A model generated the notes under the pieces. The model worked only from the letters and a program-made list of their open reading frames with translations, made no database searches and was not told where the DNA came from. Below, one piece after another: positions 10,193-18,459 of a stretch of DNA of 64,000 nucleotides (positions within the stretch are counted from its first letter, which is position 1; every line of letters begins with the position of its first letter). The DNA comes from Meandrina meandrites (taxonomy: Eukaryota > Cnidaria > Anthozoa > Scleractinia > Meandrinidae), in contig OY855911.1 of NCBI GenBank assembly GCA_963693305.1, positions 31,611,939 through 31,675,938 of the forward strand, written 5' to 3'. Made by a program: the position numbers and the translations under genes.

Positions 10193-12868
10193 ATGGCGTC
10201 AAATTTGCTCTTATGGCTTGTGCTGTTTAGTATATGGCCCGTAGTTACAACTTCTAGGACGTTATGTCCGAGGATTTTTTTCCAAAACATCAACGAAGAG
10301 ACCATGCCATACAAAATGATCGAAGGTGTCTACATTAATAAGGAGAATGACTACTACAACAATTTTCCAGTGTACCGCCGAGAGAACGACTATGACTTGG
10401 GACTTTATTACCATAACGACAAGAAGGGCGACAAATTTCTGAAGTTTGGAAACGATATTGGGGATGGCTCTTTACTTCAATATGGCGTTACTGCTACACT
10501 GTCTAGTGATGCCTCGTCTTGGCTTAGCTCCGGGACTTTAGACAGGAGTGATGTTTTCGGTGGACTTGTTCACCATTGGCAGTACTACAACAGAAGCGAT
10601 AGGAATGACTACAATGTGCCCATAACTGCTTCTTTTCCGATGATCAAAGCCGTGTGTGTGGACGATGATTTCAGAGAATGTAACTCGGACAGAGTTTACT
10701 TGAACGAGAGCATCAACGACAAAAACGGGAACATTTTGAACCATCACACAACAGATTATTTCTATCGTGTGGAGGGATTGTTTCGCAATCTTCGTCCTGT
10801 CTATAAGCACAGCGCCGTGTCGTGGTATCTGCAGTACGTGGACGGCTACTGGGTGGTAAGTGAATCGTACAGACCGAGTAATTCTGAAGAAAACGCTATA
10901 ATGAGAGTTAAGGATTCGGCCTCAAGACCTGAATACATCACCAAGACTTGGTTGCAATGGTCGTTTGGATGGCGTGACATGCCCGGTCTCAGAGTAATGT
11001 GTAGGGGGGTGACTTCAATGTCGAACATTTGTGAATTAGATCCGTGTGACAGCAAAGCCACTTGCGTTAACACTACCGATAGAGAAACACTCTGCCTCTG
11101 TACTTCCGGGTTCACGGGTTTGAGATGCTCTGTCAACCAACAGTGTCCCCCCTCAAACAAGTTTACATACCTGCAAAGACGACCCGGGGACCTTGGCTTG
11201 TCATTCTGTAGTGGTACATATCCCTCTACAAGGTTTCTCCTTTGTGTGGATGGCAATAACAGTTCTTACTGGAGCGGAGAAGCATCGATCTGTGAAGAAG
11301 AAGAAATAGAAGATAACGGGACTATGACTCCTACTACCACTCAAGGCTCTTTGGCAGATCCTCAAGGTCAAGCCATGCTCAAGGGAAACTCAATAAACTT
11401 TGATGACAAGCCTTTTTTAGTCCCACTTGTCATCAGTGTTGCCATCCTCACGCAACTGATCCTTTTGCCGTTCGTCCTGTGGCGCTGCGCCTCCTGCAAG
11501 AGGAAATGCAAGGAAGCCAAAGACGACCACAGGGGCAAGGACCACAGTCGCGTAGGCAAGGAATTGAGGAGAGTCAAACGATTACTGAGAATTGCTTCAG
11601 CAGTAGGTCCACAAGAAGTCGAGCAAGGCGTCCGCGAAAATCAAAGTGATGGTGAAAGGAAAAACCTGGGTTTCTGCAGATCTCGAAATCTACGTTTTAT
11701 ATGCCGGCTTGTTTCCATGGAGATGTATTTCTTATTCTACCTGTGGCTTGTTTACCTTGTTGGTTGTGAAGTGTCTCACTGCACCAGGTATGGTGAAGTC
11801 TTTTACATGTTGAGAATCTTCGCTATTTTGATGTTATGTCTCTCTAGTGCGATCGTCCTGCTAGAGAGCTTCTTCTGCGACGAGCTGGATTACCTGAGAA
11901 ACATCATAGAAGACGAGACGGCTTTGGGGTACCTACAAAGAATGCGCGGTGTCCCACCGAAAATTAGCATTGTTGTGGAATGCTATCATTTCGAAACAAA
12001 TAGGCGAGGTCTGCCCTGCAAAGACGAGAGAGGAAATATGACTTTGAACATGAACGGCAGAAAGAAAATAGTGACATTTGTTGACCGTGAGGTGTTCTCG
12101 TTCGATTCATGGGTCGATGTTTCCAGGAGGGAGATGCTTGCAGAGAGTAACTCAGCTCTAACTAGGGTCCAGATCGAATCGAGCATCCAATTCGGTGATC
12201 AGCAAACGACGGATGCTTATGACTGGCAAGTGGCAGAAATGATTCGGAGAAATCGACATCGAGATGTCTTCACTGAGCACTCGTCTACCAAAGAAGTTCC
12301 CGGGTTGAAGAAACGGGTCTCCGCGTTTTCAAACCTGAACGTGAAGCCGTTTTGGATTCGGCCTCTGTTCTTCTGGATTGCCACCTTGTTGCAGATGACT
12401 TGGCCGTACCGCTGGCTATTCAGGGCCAAAACAGATAAAAACCACTACGTCTTGAAGAAAATGGTGTACAAGAATACAACACTGCCAAAGGAGGTGGATT
12501 CACCTGGTAATCCATCTTCTGTTGTGGAGTCCAGAGGTCCAGGCAATACCTATCCTGGTAACCCAGTGTCGGCGATGATTGATCCAGGAACAGGCAACCC
12601 ACCTCTTAATCCATACATCGGACAAGAGGATCAAAACAAAAGCATGTGCATGGCTTACTCAGCTTTCAATCCAAATGCCGGAAAACTATCGGCTCCTTGT
12701 CCAGAGGTATCCCATCCGAATGTTCCCATGCCATCGAATGTTGGAGAGTTGAACGAACCAGCCCCAGACATGCGCAGTGCACCATGTTCACCTTTCAGTG
12801 CCTTTGCTGAGTCTGAATTCTCTCCTCATGCAGCCGAACCCGTACCAAGTGTGCCACCGCCTTCATAA
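10193..12868 (+). CDS. EGF/sushi-like receptor fused to a TMEM151-type membrane domain, paralogue 2 (tail truncated)
   Basis: Intronless, 891 residues, starting MASNLLLWLV at 10193. Same architecture as the minus-strand copy at 3465-6206: signal peptide (1-21); first module around GVY...FPVY (45-90); second module around GLFRNLRPVYKHS..WYLQYVDGYW (195-220); EGF-like (C280-C312); sushi-like (C318-C367); acidic/Thr stalk; TM1 (408-430); basic linker; TM2 (511-527), TM3 (537-560), TMEM151-type domain, TM4 (720-742), then HYVLKKMVYK. Between TM2 and TM4 it is almost identical to paralogue 1, while the stalk, linker and tail diverge. The protein stops at PSVPPPS: a TAA sits where paralogue 1 has the TAT codon of PPxY, and the following 22 codons remain alignable. 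The gene is otherwise intact and is likely functional or only recently altered. Confidence 0.85.
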   Translation: MASNLLLWLVLFSIWPVVTTSRTLCPRIFFQNINEETMPYKMIEGVYINKENDYYNNFPVYRRENDYDLGLYYHNDKKGDKFLKFGNDIGDGSLLQYGVTATLSSDASSWLSSGTLDRSDVFGGLVHHWQYYNRSDRNDYNVPITASFPMIKAVCVDDDFRECNSDRVYLNESINDKNGNILNHHTTDYFYRVEGLFRNLRPVYKHSAVSWYLQYVDGYWVVSESYRPSNSEENAIMRVKDSASRPEYITKTWLQWSFGWRDMPGLRVMCRGVTSMSNICELDPCDSKATCVNTTDRETLCLCTSGFTGLRCSVNQQCPPSNKFTYLQRRPGDLGLSFCSGTYPSTRFLLCVDGNNSSYWSGEASICEEEEIEDNGTMTPTTTQGSLADPQGQAMLKGNSINFDDKPFLVPLVISVAILTQLILLPFVLWRCASCKRKCKEAKDDHRGKDHSRVGKELRRVKRLLRIASAVGPQEVEQGVRENQSDGERKNLGFCRSRNLRFICRLVSMEMYFLFYLWLVYLVGCEVSHCTRYGEVFYMLRIFAILMLCLSSAIVLLESFFCDELDYLRNIIEDETALGYLQRMRGVPPKISIVVECYHFETNRRGLPCKDERGNMTLNMNGRKKIVTFVDREVFSFDSWVDVSRREMLAESNSALTRVQIESSIQFGDQQTTDAYDWQVAEMIRRNRHRDVFTEHSSTKEVPGLKKRVSAFSNLNVKPFWIRPLFFWIATLLQMTWPYRWLFRAKTDKNHYVLKKMVYKNTTLPKEVDSPGNPSSVVESRGPGNTYPGNPVSAMIDPGTGNPPLNPYIGQEDQNKSMCMAYSAFNPNAGKLSAPCPEVSHPNVPMPSNVGELNEPAPDMRSAPCSPFSAFAESEFSPHAAEPVPSVPPPS

Positions 12869-12937
12869 GAGGCATCCGTGACCCACAGTTTCCAGCCAAG
12901 CAACGGGAAATGTGCAGAAGCCGTTTCCTCGCCTTGA
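12869..12937 (+). other. Conserved former C-terminal tail beyond a premature stop
   Basis: Read in frame after the TAA at 12866-12868, these bases give EASVTHSFQPSNGKCAEAVS then SP and TGA. Paralogue 1 has EASMSHSSQPRHEKCANEEA then DSSP and stop in the same place. The stretch is therefore old coding sequence that is now 3'UTR, or is reached only by stop-codon readthrough. Confidence 0.8.
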
Positions 12938-14038
12938 CCCCGGCGACCTTGTGAGTTAAATTTATTTTAAAAACATGCAAGATTTTGCAACATTGTGAAA
13001 AGTTAGGAGGGCGTATGCGTTACGCAAAGCGTCTTTAGCGTGACTTCCTAAATAACATTTTCTCAGTTAAGTTGACAGTGCAAGTAATTTGCGTATTTAG
13101 CCTTTCATGTAATGTGAAAATACGGCGAAAAGTCAATTATCTGAAGGTTTTTATTTACATTTGTAGCCTTTTATTGATTTCAGCGAATTAGACTTAGAAG
13201 CACGATGTGTGTTGATGATATTTGTCAGTCAGCCTGATGAAAAGGGGAAAATCAATTCTAACTAAAGCTTTAATGAAAACAAACGAAACGGAGAAATTGC
13301 ATTTCATTGAAAATGTCTCAAATAGCTCAGTTGCAATGCAACTTAAATCAATTAGGTCGTATAAGTAACTTGGCCGTAGAAACCATTTAGGCAATGAAAA
13401 CCAATCGCATGGTGTAGAGAAGAGAGTGTGTTTTAAACTTAATCCCAAGTTAGAGTTTTGTATTGCTAAGACAACAAAGTGAAGTTTGTTGTTTCCATTC
13501 CGTAAGATTGCTTGATTTTTGTTGTCGGAGAGGCCTGTGAATTAAAAGTTTATAGTTTTATTGTAAAAAGATAGCGTCATTGATTAACGCATCCATTTGG
13601 TTTTGTTCATTTATTTTTTGCTTGGATGCGCATGCGTATCAAGCACAAAAGAAGAAACGAAGTCACTCTCGTCCCAGGGCCCTACTCATTCTCGTTACCA
13701 GAGCCATCAATTCTTTTGGTCACGTGATCAGCATGAATTTTGTTGCAAATAGCTATGGGGCGGGAAAGAATTACTCTTTTATCAATGTCGTTTCGAAAAC
13801 CACTCGACCAAAAGAACAAGGGGCGAGTTTAAGATAGAAGCGCCCGCGAACAAAATACGCGTGTAGCCCTCCGCGTGTAGTCCTCCCACGCGTGGCCGAA
13901 AATCTTGCGCCATATTAGTATTTTCACCCCCTGGCTGTACCTGCTATAAGGCGTTTGAAAGTATCATACAACAAAGGGATTTTAAAATGATTGATTTGAG
14001 TGGCTCCTAGACTTTAAATTCCCTTTGTTAAAATCTAA
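12938..14038. other. Intergenic, no gene seen
   Basis: Sequence downstream of paralogue 2, AT-rich to about 13600. From about 13660 there is more GC-rich sequence with GGTCACGTGATC (13719-13730) and CGCGTGTAG repeated near 13857 and 13877. No ORF with recognisable content. Confidence 0.4.
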
Positions 14039-14364
14039 CAAGGGCGTAAGTAGGCGGGGGGTGGGGGGGGGGGGGGGGGGGAGGGGCGTGATCCCCCTTT
14101 CCCCTTTGTGAAATAATCTTTTAAGAAAATAGCATATAAACTTTAAAATCCAGATGGCAAAAACGTGCGAATCCGAAGAATAAAGTAACTTAAAGCAACT
14201 TTATTTTATGAGGGAAAATGCCATTAAGTTTTTCCAGTGCTAGATAGCTACATACTCTATTTTCAGGACCAATCACGTGCAGTGCAAGTAGCCTGGGTGG
14301 TCTGACACAGTGTGACCCCCCCCCCCCCCCCCCCTCCGTTTGGAAAATCCTAGCTACGCCCCTG
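14039..14364. mobile_element. Inverted-repeat element with G-run and C-run arms
   Basis: The left end AAGGGCGTAAGTAGGCGGGG and the right end, complement AGGGGCGTAGCTAGGATTTT, are inverted copies. A run of about 21 G at 14061-14081 faces a run of about 20 C at 14318-14335. The end sequence GGGCGTAGCTAGG resembles the termini of common hAT-type MITEs. No ORF of its own; target duplication not clear. Confidence 0.6.
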
Positions 14365-14982
14365 TCGAGCCAATCAAATAATGTGTCTCCAGAGCCACCT
14401 GTTCCTCGTGCCAAGGCCCCGCCGACAAAGTGGGAAGGGAGGCTATGGGGACCAGAGTGAGAGTGGGAGATGATCCCGTTCTATTCCGTGCTATGCGTTC
14501 GTTCCAAACAAATTGTTCGTCTATTTCTTTTAATTCCCTCGTTTTTTTTTATTCATTTTTTTCTTTTCTTCATTTCCTTCATTTTTTCTTTCTTCTTTCC
14601 TTAATTTTATCAAAAAGTTAAACGCTTAAATATTTTAAAAATCGTTGTAAAAAAAACTCTAAAAACAGGAAGACGGCACTTCTCTACTCTAGTACTCTAT
14701 TCTCTTCTTTCCTTAATAATCGTCAACACTAGCAGTTGTTATTTCTTAACTGAACCTTTATGTCTTTTAAATATATTCTTCCAAGCATAAAGTAATGAAA
14801 CTTAAAAACTTTGCGTTGTGAAGTCAACTTGCTCTGTGATTCTCCTATTTTTGTGAAAAATTAAAAAAGTTGAAAAAGTTAGGGCAAATTGGCCAGCGAT
14901 TCTACATTACTCTACTGTAGCAACTCGTCATTTATATTGCTATCCTGGTTGTCAATTTACTTTAGCGCAACAGCGAGTTCAC
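14365..14982. other. Intergenic, 3' flank of paralogue 3
   Basis: AT- and pyrimidine-rich (TTTCTTTTCTTCATTTCC-type sequence at 14525-14610). No gene seen. It includes the 3'UTR of the minus-strand gene that ends at 14983. Confidence 0.4.
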
Positions 14983-17322
14983 TTAAACGGCCATGTAATT
15001 TCTGCTCCCCTGTTCACCGCTGATCAATGGTTTGTTTGCATCGTCAGTGCCCTGAGCGCCTGGCGTATCGGGAACTTGTGGGAGTCCAATTTGACCAGGA
15101 CCACTTTCTATATCTGGACTAACCACTTGAAATCCGGTCTGCGTGGTGGAATCAGCAGGATTGCAGAATACCTTCTTCTTTAAGGTGTATTCGGCGGAGC
15201 TTGTACAAGAGACGAAGAGCAATCTGTAGAGCCAGGACAATTGAAGGAGGGTGGCATACCAAAAGAACCATTCGTTTATCCAAAAAGGCACCGTATTCTT
15301 ATCAGGGCACAAGACGACGTACGGTCGACGGTTTGGCACACTGTCTTTCCGAGAAAAAGCATAATAGTTATTCAAGTGACTCGTTTTCTCAATCAAGGCC
15401 AACTTTTGAGCTTCAAATGACGGTACAGCCTCTCCTTCAAGCGTGACATCAATGTGAATGCAAAGTCGGACAAGCTTTCCGTCACCACTGAGCTCAAGAT
15501 TGGACTCATCTTTCCATGATGAGTAAATGAATGGTTGGCGTAAGGTCTTCTTGTTTACCTTTTTCCACTCGTCTGTTGTTCCTTCATATTCTCTCTGCCC
15601 TGTGCTCGGATTCGTACGGTACACGGCTTGGCGGTAATGCTTCAAGTCGTACCGTTCTATCACCATTTCAATAGCAGGCGGAGACCTCTGGAGGGATCTG
15701 ATGTATTCCCAAGAGACCAGATAATGTAGCGCTTCTCTTTCGCAGGAAAAGAACGCTTCGATGATAACAAATATTGCGCAGACTCCACACATTGCAACAG
15801 CCCAATAAAAGAGAGAGGAACGGGAATTTCCTTCCTGTGTGGATATATAGACGCAGACAGCACACAGCCACACCCAGAACGCAAAGTTTAAGAACGCGGA
15901 GAAGACACGCACCATTAGCATAAAACGTCCTTCTGTTGCATTGCCAACAGCCTTCAAACGCTCAGGAGTTCCTGCTTGGGTGCGGCTACAACTGCGGACT
16001 AGTTTAGTTATTACTATACCTAGCCAAATGAAAATTGGGCAGATAATGTGACAGGCAAAGAAAGCGATGACAAATATCATGAACGTTTCTGAGTAATCCG
16101 CGGGCTCGTCATCGACGGGAACTTGGTTTCCCGGAGTGTGAGGTTGTGGAACAGGAGTGACAGGTGGCAGAACAGTTGTTGTTGATTCTGGAACACGACA
16201 CGTCGCCTCTGATTCAAGCATCCAAGACTTGCTTCCACCATCTTGCTCGCAAACATAAAACTCCACAGGCGAAGAACTGTATCCTGCCGTGCAAAATGAG
16301 GTCGCAATGTCACCGGGACGCTTTCCAGACTGGACCACACTGACTGAAGAAGCCGGGATCTCCGGATCAGAACACCCAGCTCTGTTTTCACAGCGAGGCC
16401 CGTACGCGGAGTCTTGACAAAGACAAACCGTCTCATTCTCTGAAGTATAAACGCATCTACCATAGTCATTACAAGTGGAACTACCACCGCACTCGTTTTC
16501 GCCATTAGCGAATCCTCGACATTTGATTCTCAATCCACTTTCCGTAGTCCATTCCGTTCCAGTCCACTTCTCCCAGAAACTTGTAACATACTCCGGCCTC
16601 AGTGCGAAGTCCTGCACACGAAGTATGTCTACAGATGAACCAGAATAACTCGTGCCTATCCTCCAGTAACCATCATGATAGTATAAATACCAGTTTTGTC
16701 GGTTGTGCTTGAATACGGGTCGTATCGATTGATAAACGCCGGGAACCGTTGCGAAATAATCTGATCGAGGATCATTCAGAACTTCACTTTTACTTCCGGT
16801 GATTGTGTCATTCAAGTAAACTTTATCCGAATCGCATCGAAAATACTCATCGTCGACACAAATGGCTTTGATATATGGTGGGCCTCTGACGGCTTTGAAT
16901 TTGTTTTCTAGAGGAGAGTAGTACAACCACTCACTGATCACATCACCAAACAAATCTTTCTTGTTTACCGTCCCTGATGACAGCCACGTTTTTGGATCAA
17001 AGTCGTTCGGCAGACGACCAACAACGCCAAAGATCTCCGTCACTTTGTGTCCAAAAATTAAAAACTTCGTTCCTTGGGTGGTGTCATCCTTGTAGTAGAA
17101 GAACAGGCTTGAAGGATCGTTCAGGTACACGGGAAAGCCATCTTTATCCGAGAACAGCTTGTACACTCCTTCAACTTGAACCCATGGATTGACGGTTTCA
17201 TCGATATTCTTGAAGAATATTTTGGAACACATTTTCTTTTGGGATAAGCTCGGCCCGATTGCTGTCAAAATGAACGCTAGACGACATAGTAAAATGAAAT
17301 AACGAGAGTTCATCTTGCTCAT
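14983..17322 (-). CDS. EGF/sushi-like receptor fused to a TMEM151-type membrane domain, paralogue 3 (divergent)
   Basis: Intronless, 779 residues, ATG at 17322. Architecture is that of the other two copies but sequence is far more diverged. Signal peptide (1-27); first module GVYKLFSDKDGFPVY...TKFLIF (52-90); second module VPGVYQSIRPVFKHNRQNWY through GYWRIG (193-223); EGF-like (about C278-C311); sushi-like (C317-C375, with RPGD, FC, VC, W, C); Thr/Pro stalk; TM1 (about 413-435); linker; TM2 (477-494), TM3 (503-523), TMEM151-type domain with IEAFFSCEREALHYL, IEMVIERYDL and FIYSSWKDES; TM4 (685-703, FFWYATLLQLSWLYRLLF), then YTLKKKVF. The tail is short, lacks PPxY and ends RNYMAV. The shared plan across this divergence shows that the fusion is an established gene family and not an assembly error. 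Confidence 0.85.
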   Translation of the reverse strand: MSKMNSRYFILLCRLAFILTAIGPSLSQKKMCSKIFFKNIDETVNPWVQVEGVYKLFSDKDGFPVYLNDPSSLFFYYKDDTTQGTKFLIFGHKVTEIFGVVGRLPNDFDPKTWLSSGTVNKKDLFGDVISEWLYYSPLENKFKAVRGPPYIKAICVDDEYFRCDSDKVYLNDTITGSKSEVLNDPRSDYFATVPGVYQSIRPVFKHNRQNWYLYYHDGYWRIGTSYSGSSVDILRVQDFALRPEYVTSFWEKWTGTEWTTESGLRIKCRGFANGENECGGSSTCNDYGRCVYTSENETVCLCQDSAYGPRCENRAGCSDPEIPASSVSVVQSGKRPGDIATSFCTAGYSSSPVEFYVCEQDGGSKSWMLESEATCRVPESTTTVLPPVTPVPQPHTPGNQVPVDDEPADYSETFMIFVIAFFACHIICPIFIWLGIVITKLVRSCSRTQAGTPERLKAVGNATEGRFMLMVRVFSAFLNFAFWVWLCAVCVYISTQEGNSRSSLFYWAVAMCGVCAIFVIIEAFFSCEREALHYLVSWEYIRSLQRSPPAIEMVIERYDLKHYRQAVYRTNPSTGQREYEGTTDEWKKVNKKTLRQPFIYSSWKDESNLELSGDGKLVRLCIHIDVTLEGEAVPSFEAQKLALIEKTSHLNNYYAFSRKDSVPNRRPYVVLCPDKNTVPFWINEWFFWYATLLQLSWLYRLLFVSCTSSAEYTLKKKVFCNPADSTTQTGFQVVSPDIESGPGQIGLPQVPDTPGAQGTDDANKPLISGEQGSRNYMAV

Positions 17323-17433
17323 CCTGCTCAGCTCTCTGTCTATGATAAAAAGAGCTCTTCAAATCGTGTAGTAAAAGCGATTGCTGACAATTTTGGACAG
17401 ATTTTGCAATTCAGCACTTCGACGCCGGATATA

Positions 17434-17688
17434 GCGAGTTTCGCCCATAACGAGTTTCGCCCACATTGTTTCGCCCAGAACGAGAATGGTTTAGAATGGA
17501 TAAGAACGAGGTATATTCATGTTTAGCACGCTTGTTTCGGCTCATGGATTTAAGAACGAGGTATACTCATGTGTTTAGCACGCTTGTTTCGGCTTATGGA
17601 TTTAAGAACGAGGTATACTCATGTGTTTAGCGCGCTTGCTTCTGGGCGAAGCGCTTCATGGGCGAAACTCGTTATGGGCGAAACCCGC
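17434..17688. mobile_element. Inverted-repeat element with three internal tandem units
   Basis: The left end is GCGAGTTTCGCCCATAACGA followed by GTTTCGCCCA; the right end is its inverted copy (GGGCGAAACTCGTTATGGGC then GAAACCCGC). Between them lie three tandem copies of a 48-52-bp unit starting at 17498, 17546 and 17598 (GGATTTAAGAACGAGGTATA, then CTCATGTGTTTAGCACGCTT). It lies directly upstream of paralogue 3, about 110 bases from its start codon. No coding capacity. Confidence 0.8.
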
Positions 17689-18459
17689 GGCTACCTCGAC
17701 GCCTAGCCTCCTACGCAAACGTCACGCTTCAACAGGTTTTAACGGAAGTCTTTTTTAATGTCACGCAAGGCGTTTTATTTTTCGGTTTCGTATCAAATGA
17801 ACAGCGAAGTGGACTTAGAAACGTTTGAATTCATGTCATGAGTGAATTAGAAGTCTAACATTCGGTGAAAACAAAATGGAGTAAAATAAATACAATTCTG
17901 AACAACTATTGAAGTTAAAGGGAAACGTGACGGTGTTCAAATACAGTGCATGACTAGTCAGCGTGGGCGACTTTGCGATTGCGTCATGAACACAAGTTTG
18001 CGGAAATGACACTTTCCACCCTTTTCTTTATTCTAGAAAATCGCAGTCCATGACTCACTGGCTCGTAATTTTCGAATGCAAGCTATCAAGCGCGCAATCT
18101 GTTATTTTTTCTTGGCCTATTTTTTTACGCACAACTTCTTTATAGTAGAGTGACCGCAAAATTTCCGCAGATTTATCTAACTCTTCCATTTGCATCTTTT
18201 TTCACCTCTTTTTTGTTTTTTGCGGTTTGTGCGGGCCATATCAAAGGTGTAAATCTTGATGCAGCTTGTTGCGGTTTTGTTGTCATTTTGTGGACAGGAT
18301 AAATCATTGTGTCTTACATGCAAAAAATTCAGATTGCCTGGTTACAAATGTTCGACGCAAAATCAACGTGTTGATAAGTGGGGCAAAATAGTCGGCAAAA
18401 TACAGGCTGTAAAAACCTGAATTTTCTGTCGTGAAGTTTTATTTTTGAAACGCTTAAAG
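17689..18459. other. Intergenic and likely RBM42 promoter/5'UTR
   Basis: No protein-coding sequence seen. The last 100 bases before the ATG at 18460 are presumably 5'UTR of RBM42. Poly-T stretches near 18098 and 18119 and several short repeats of GCGGTTT (18222-18270) are present; no canonical TATA box. Confidence 0.4.
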
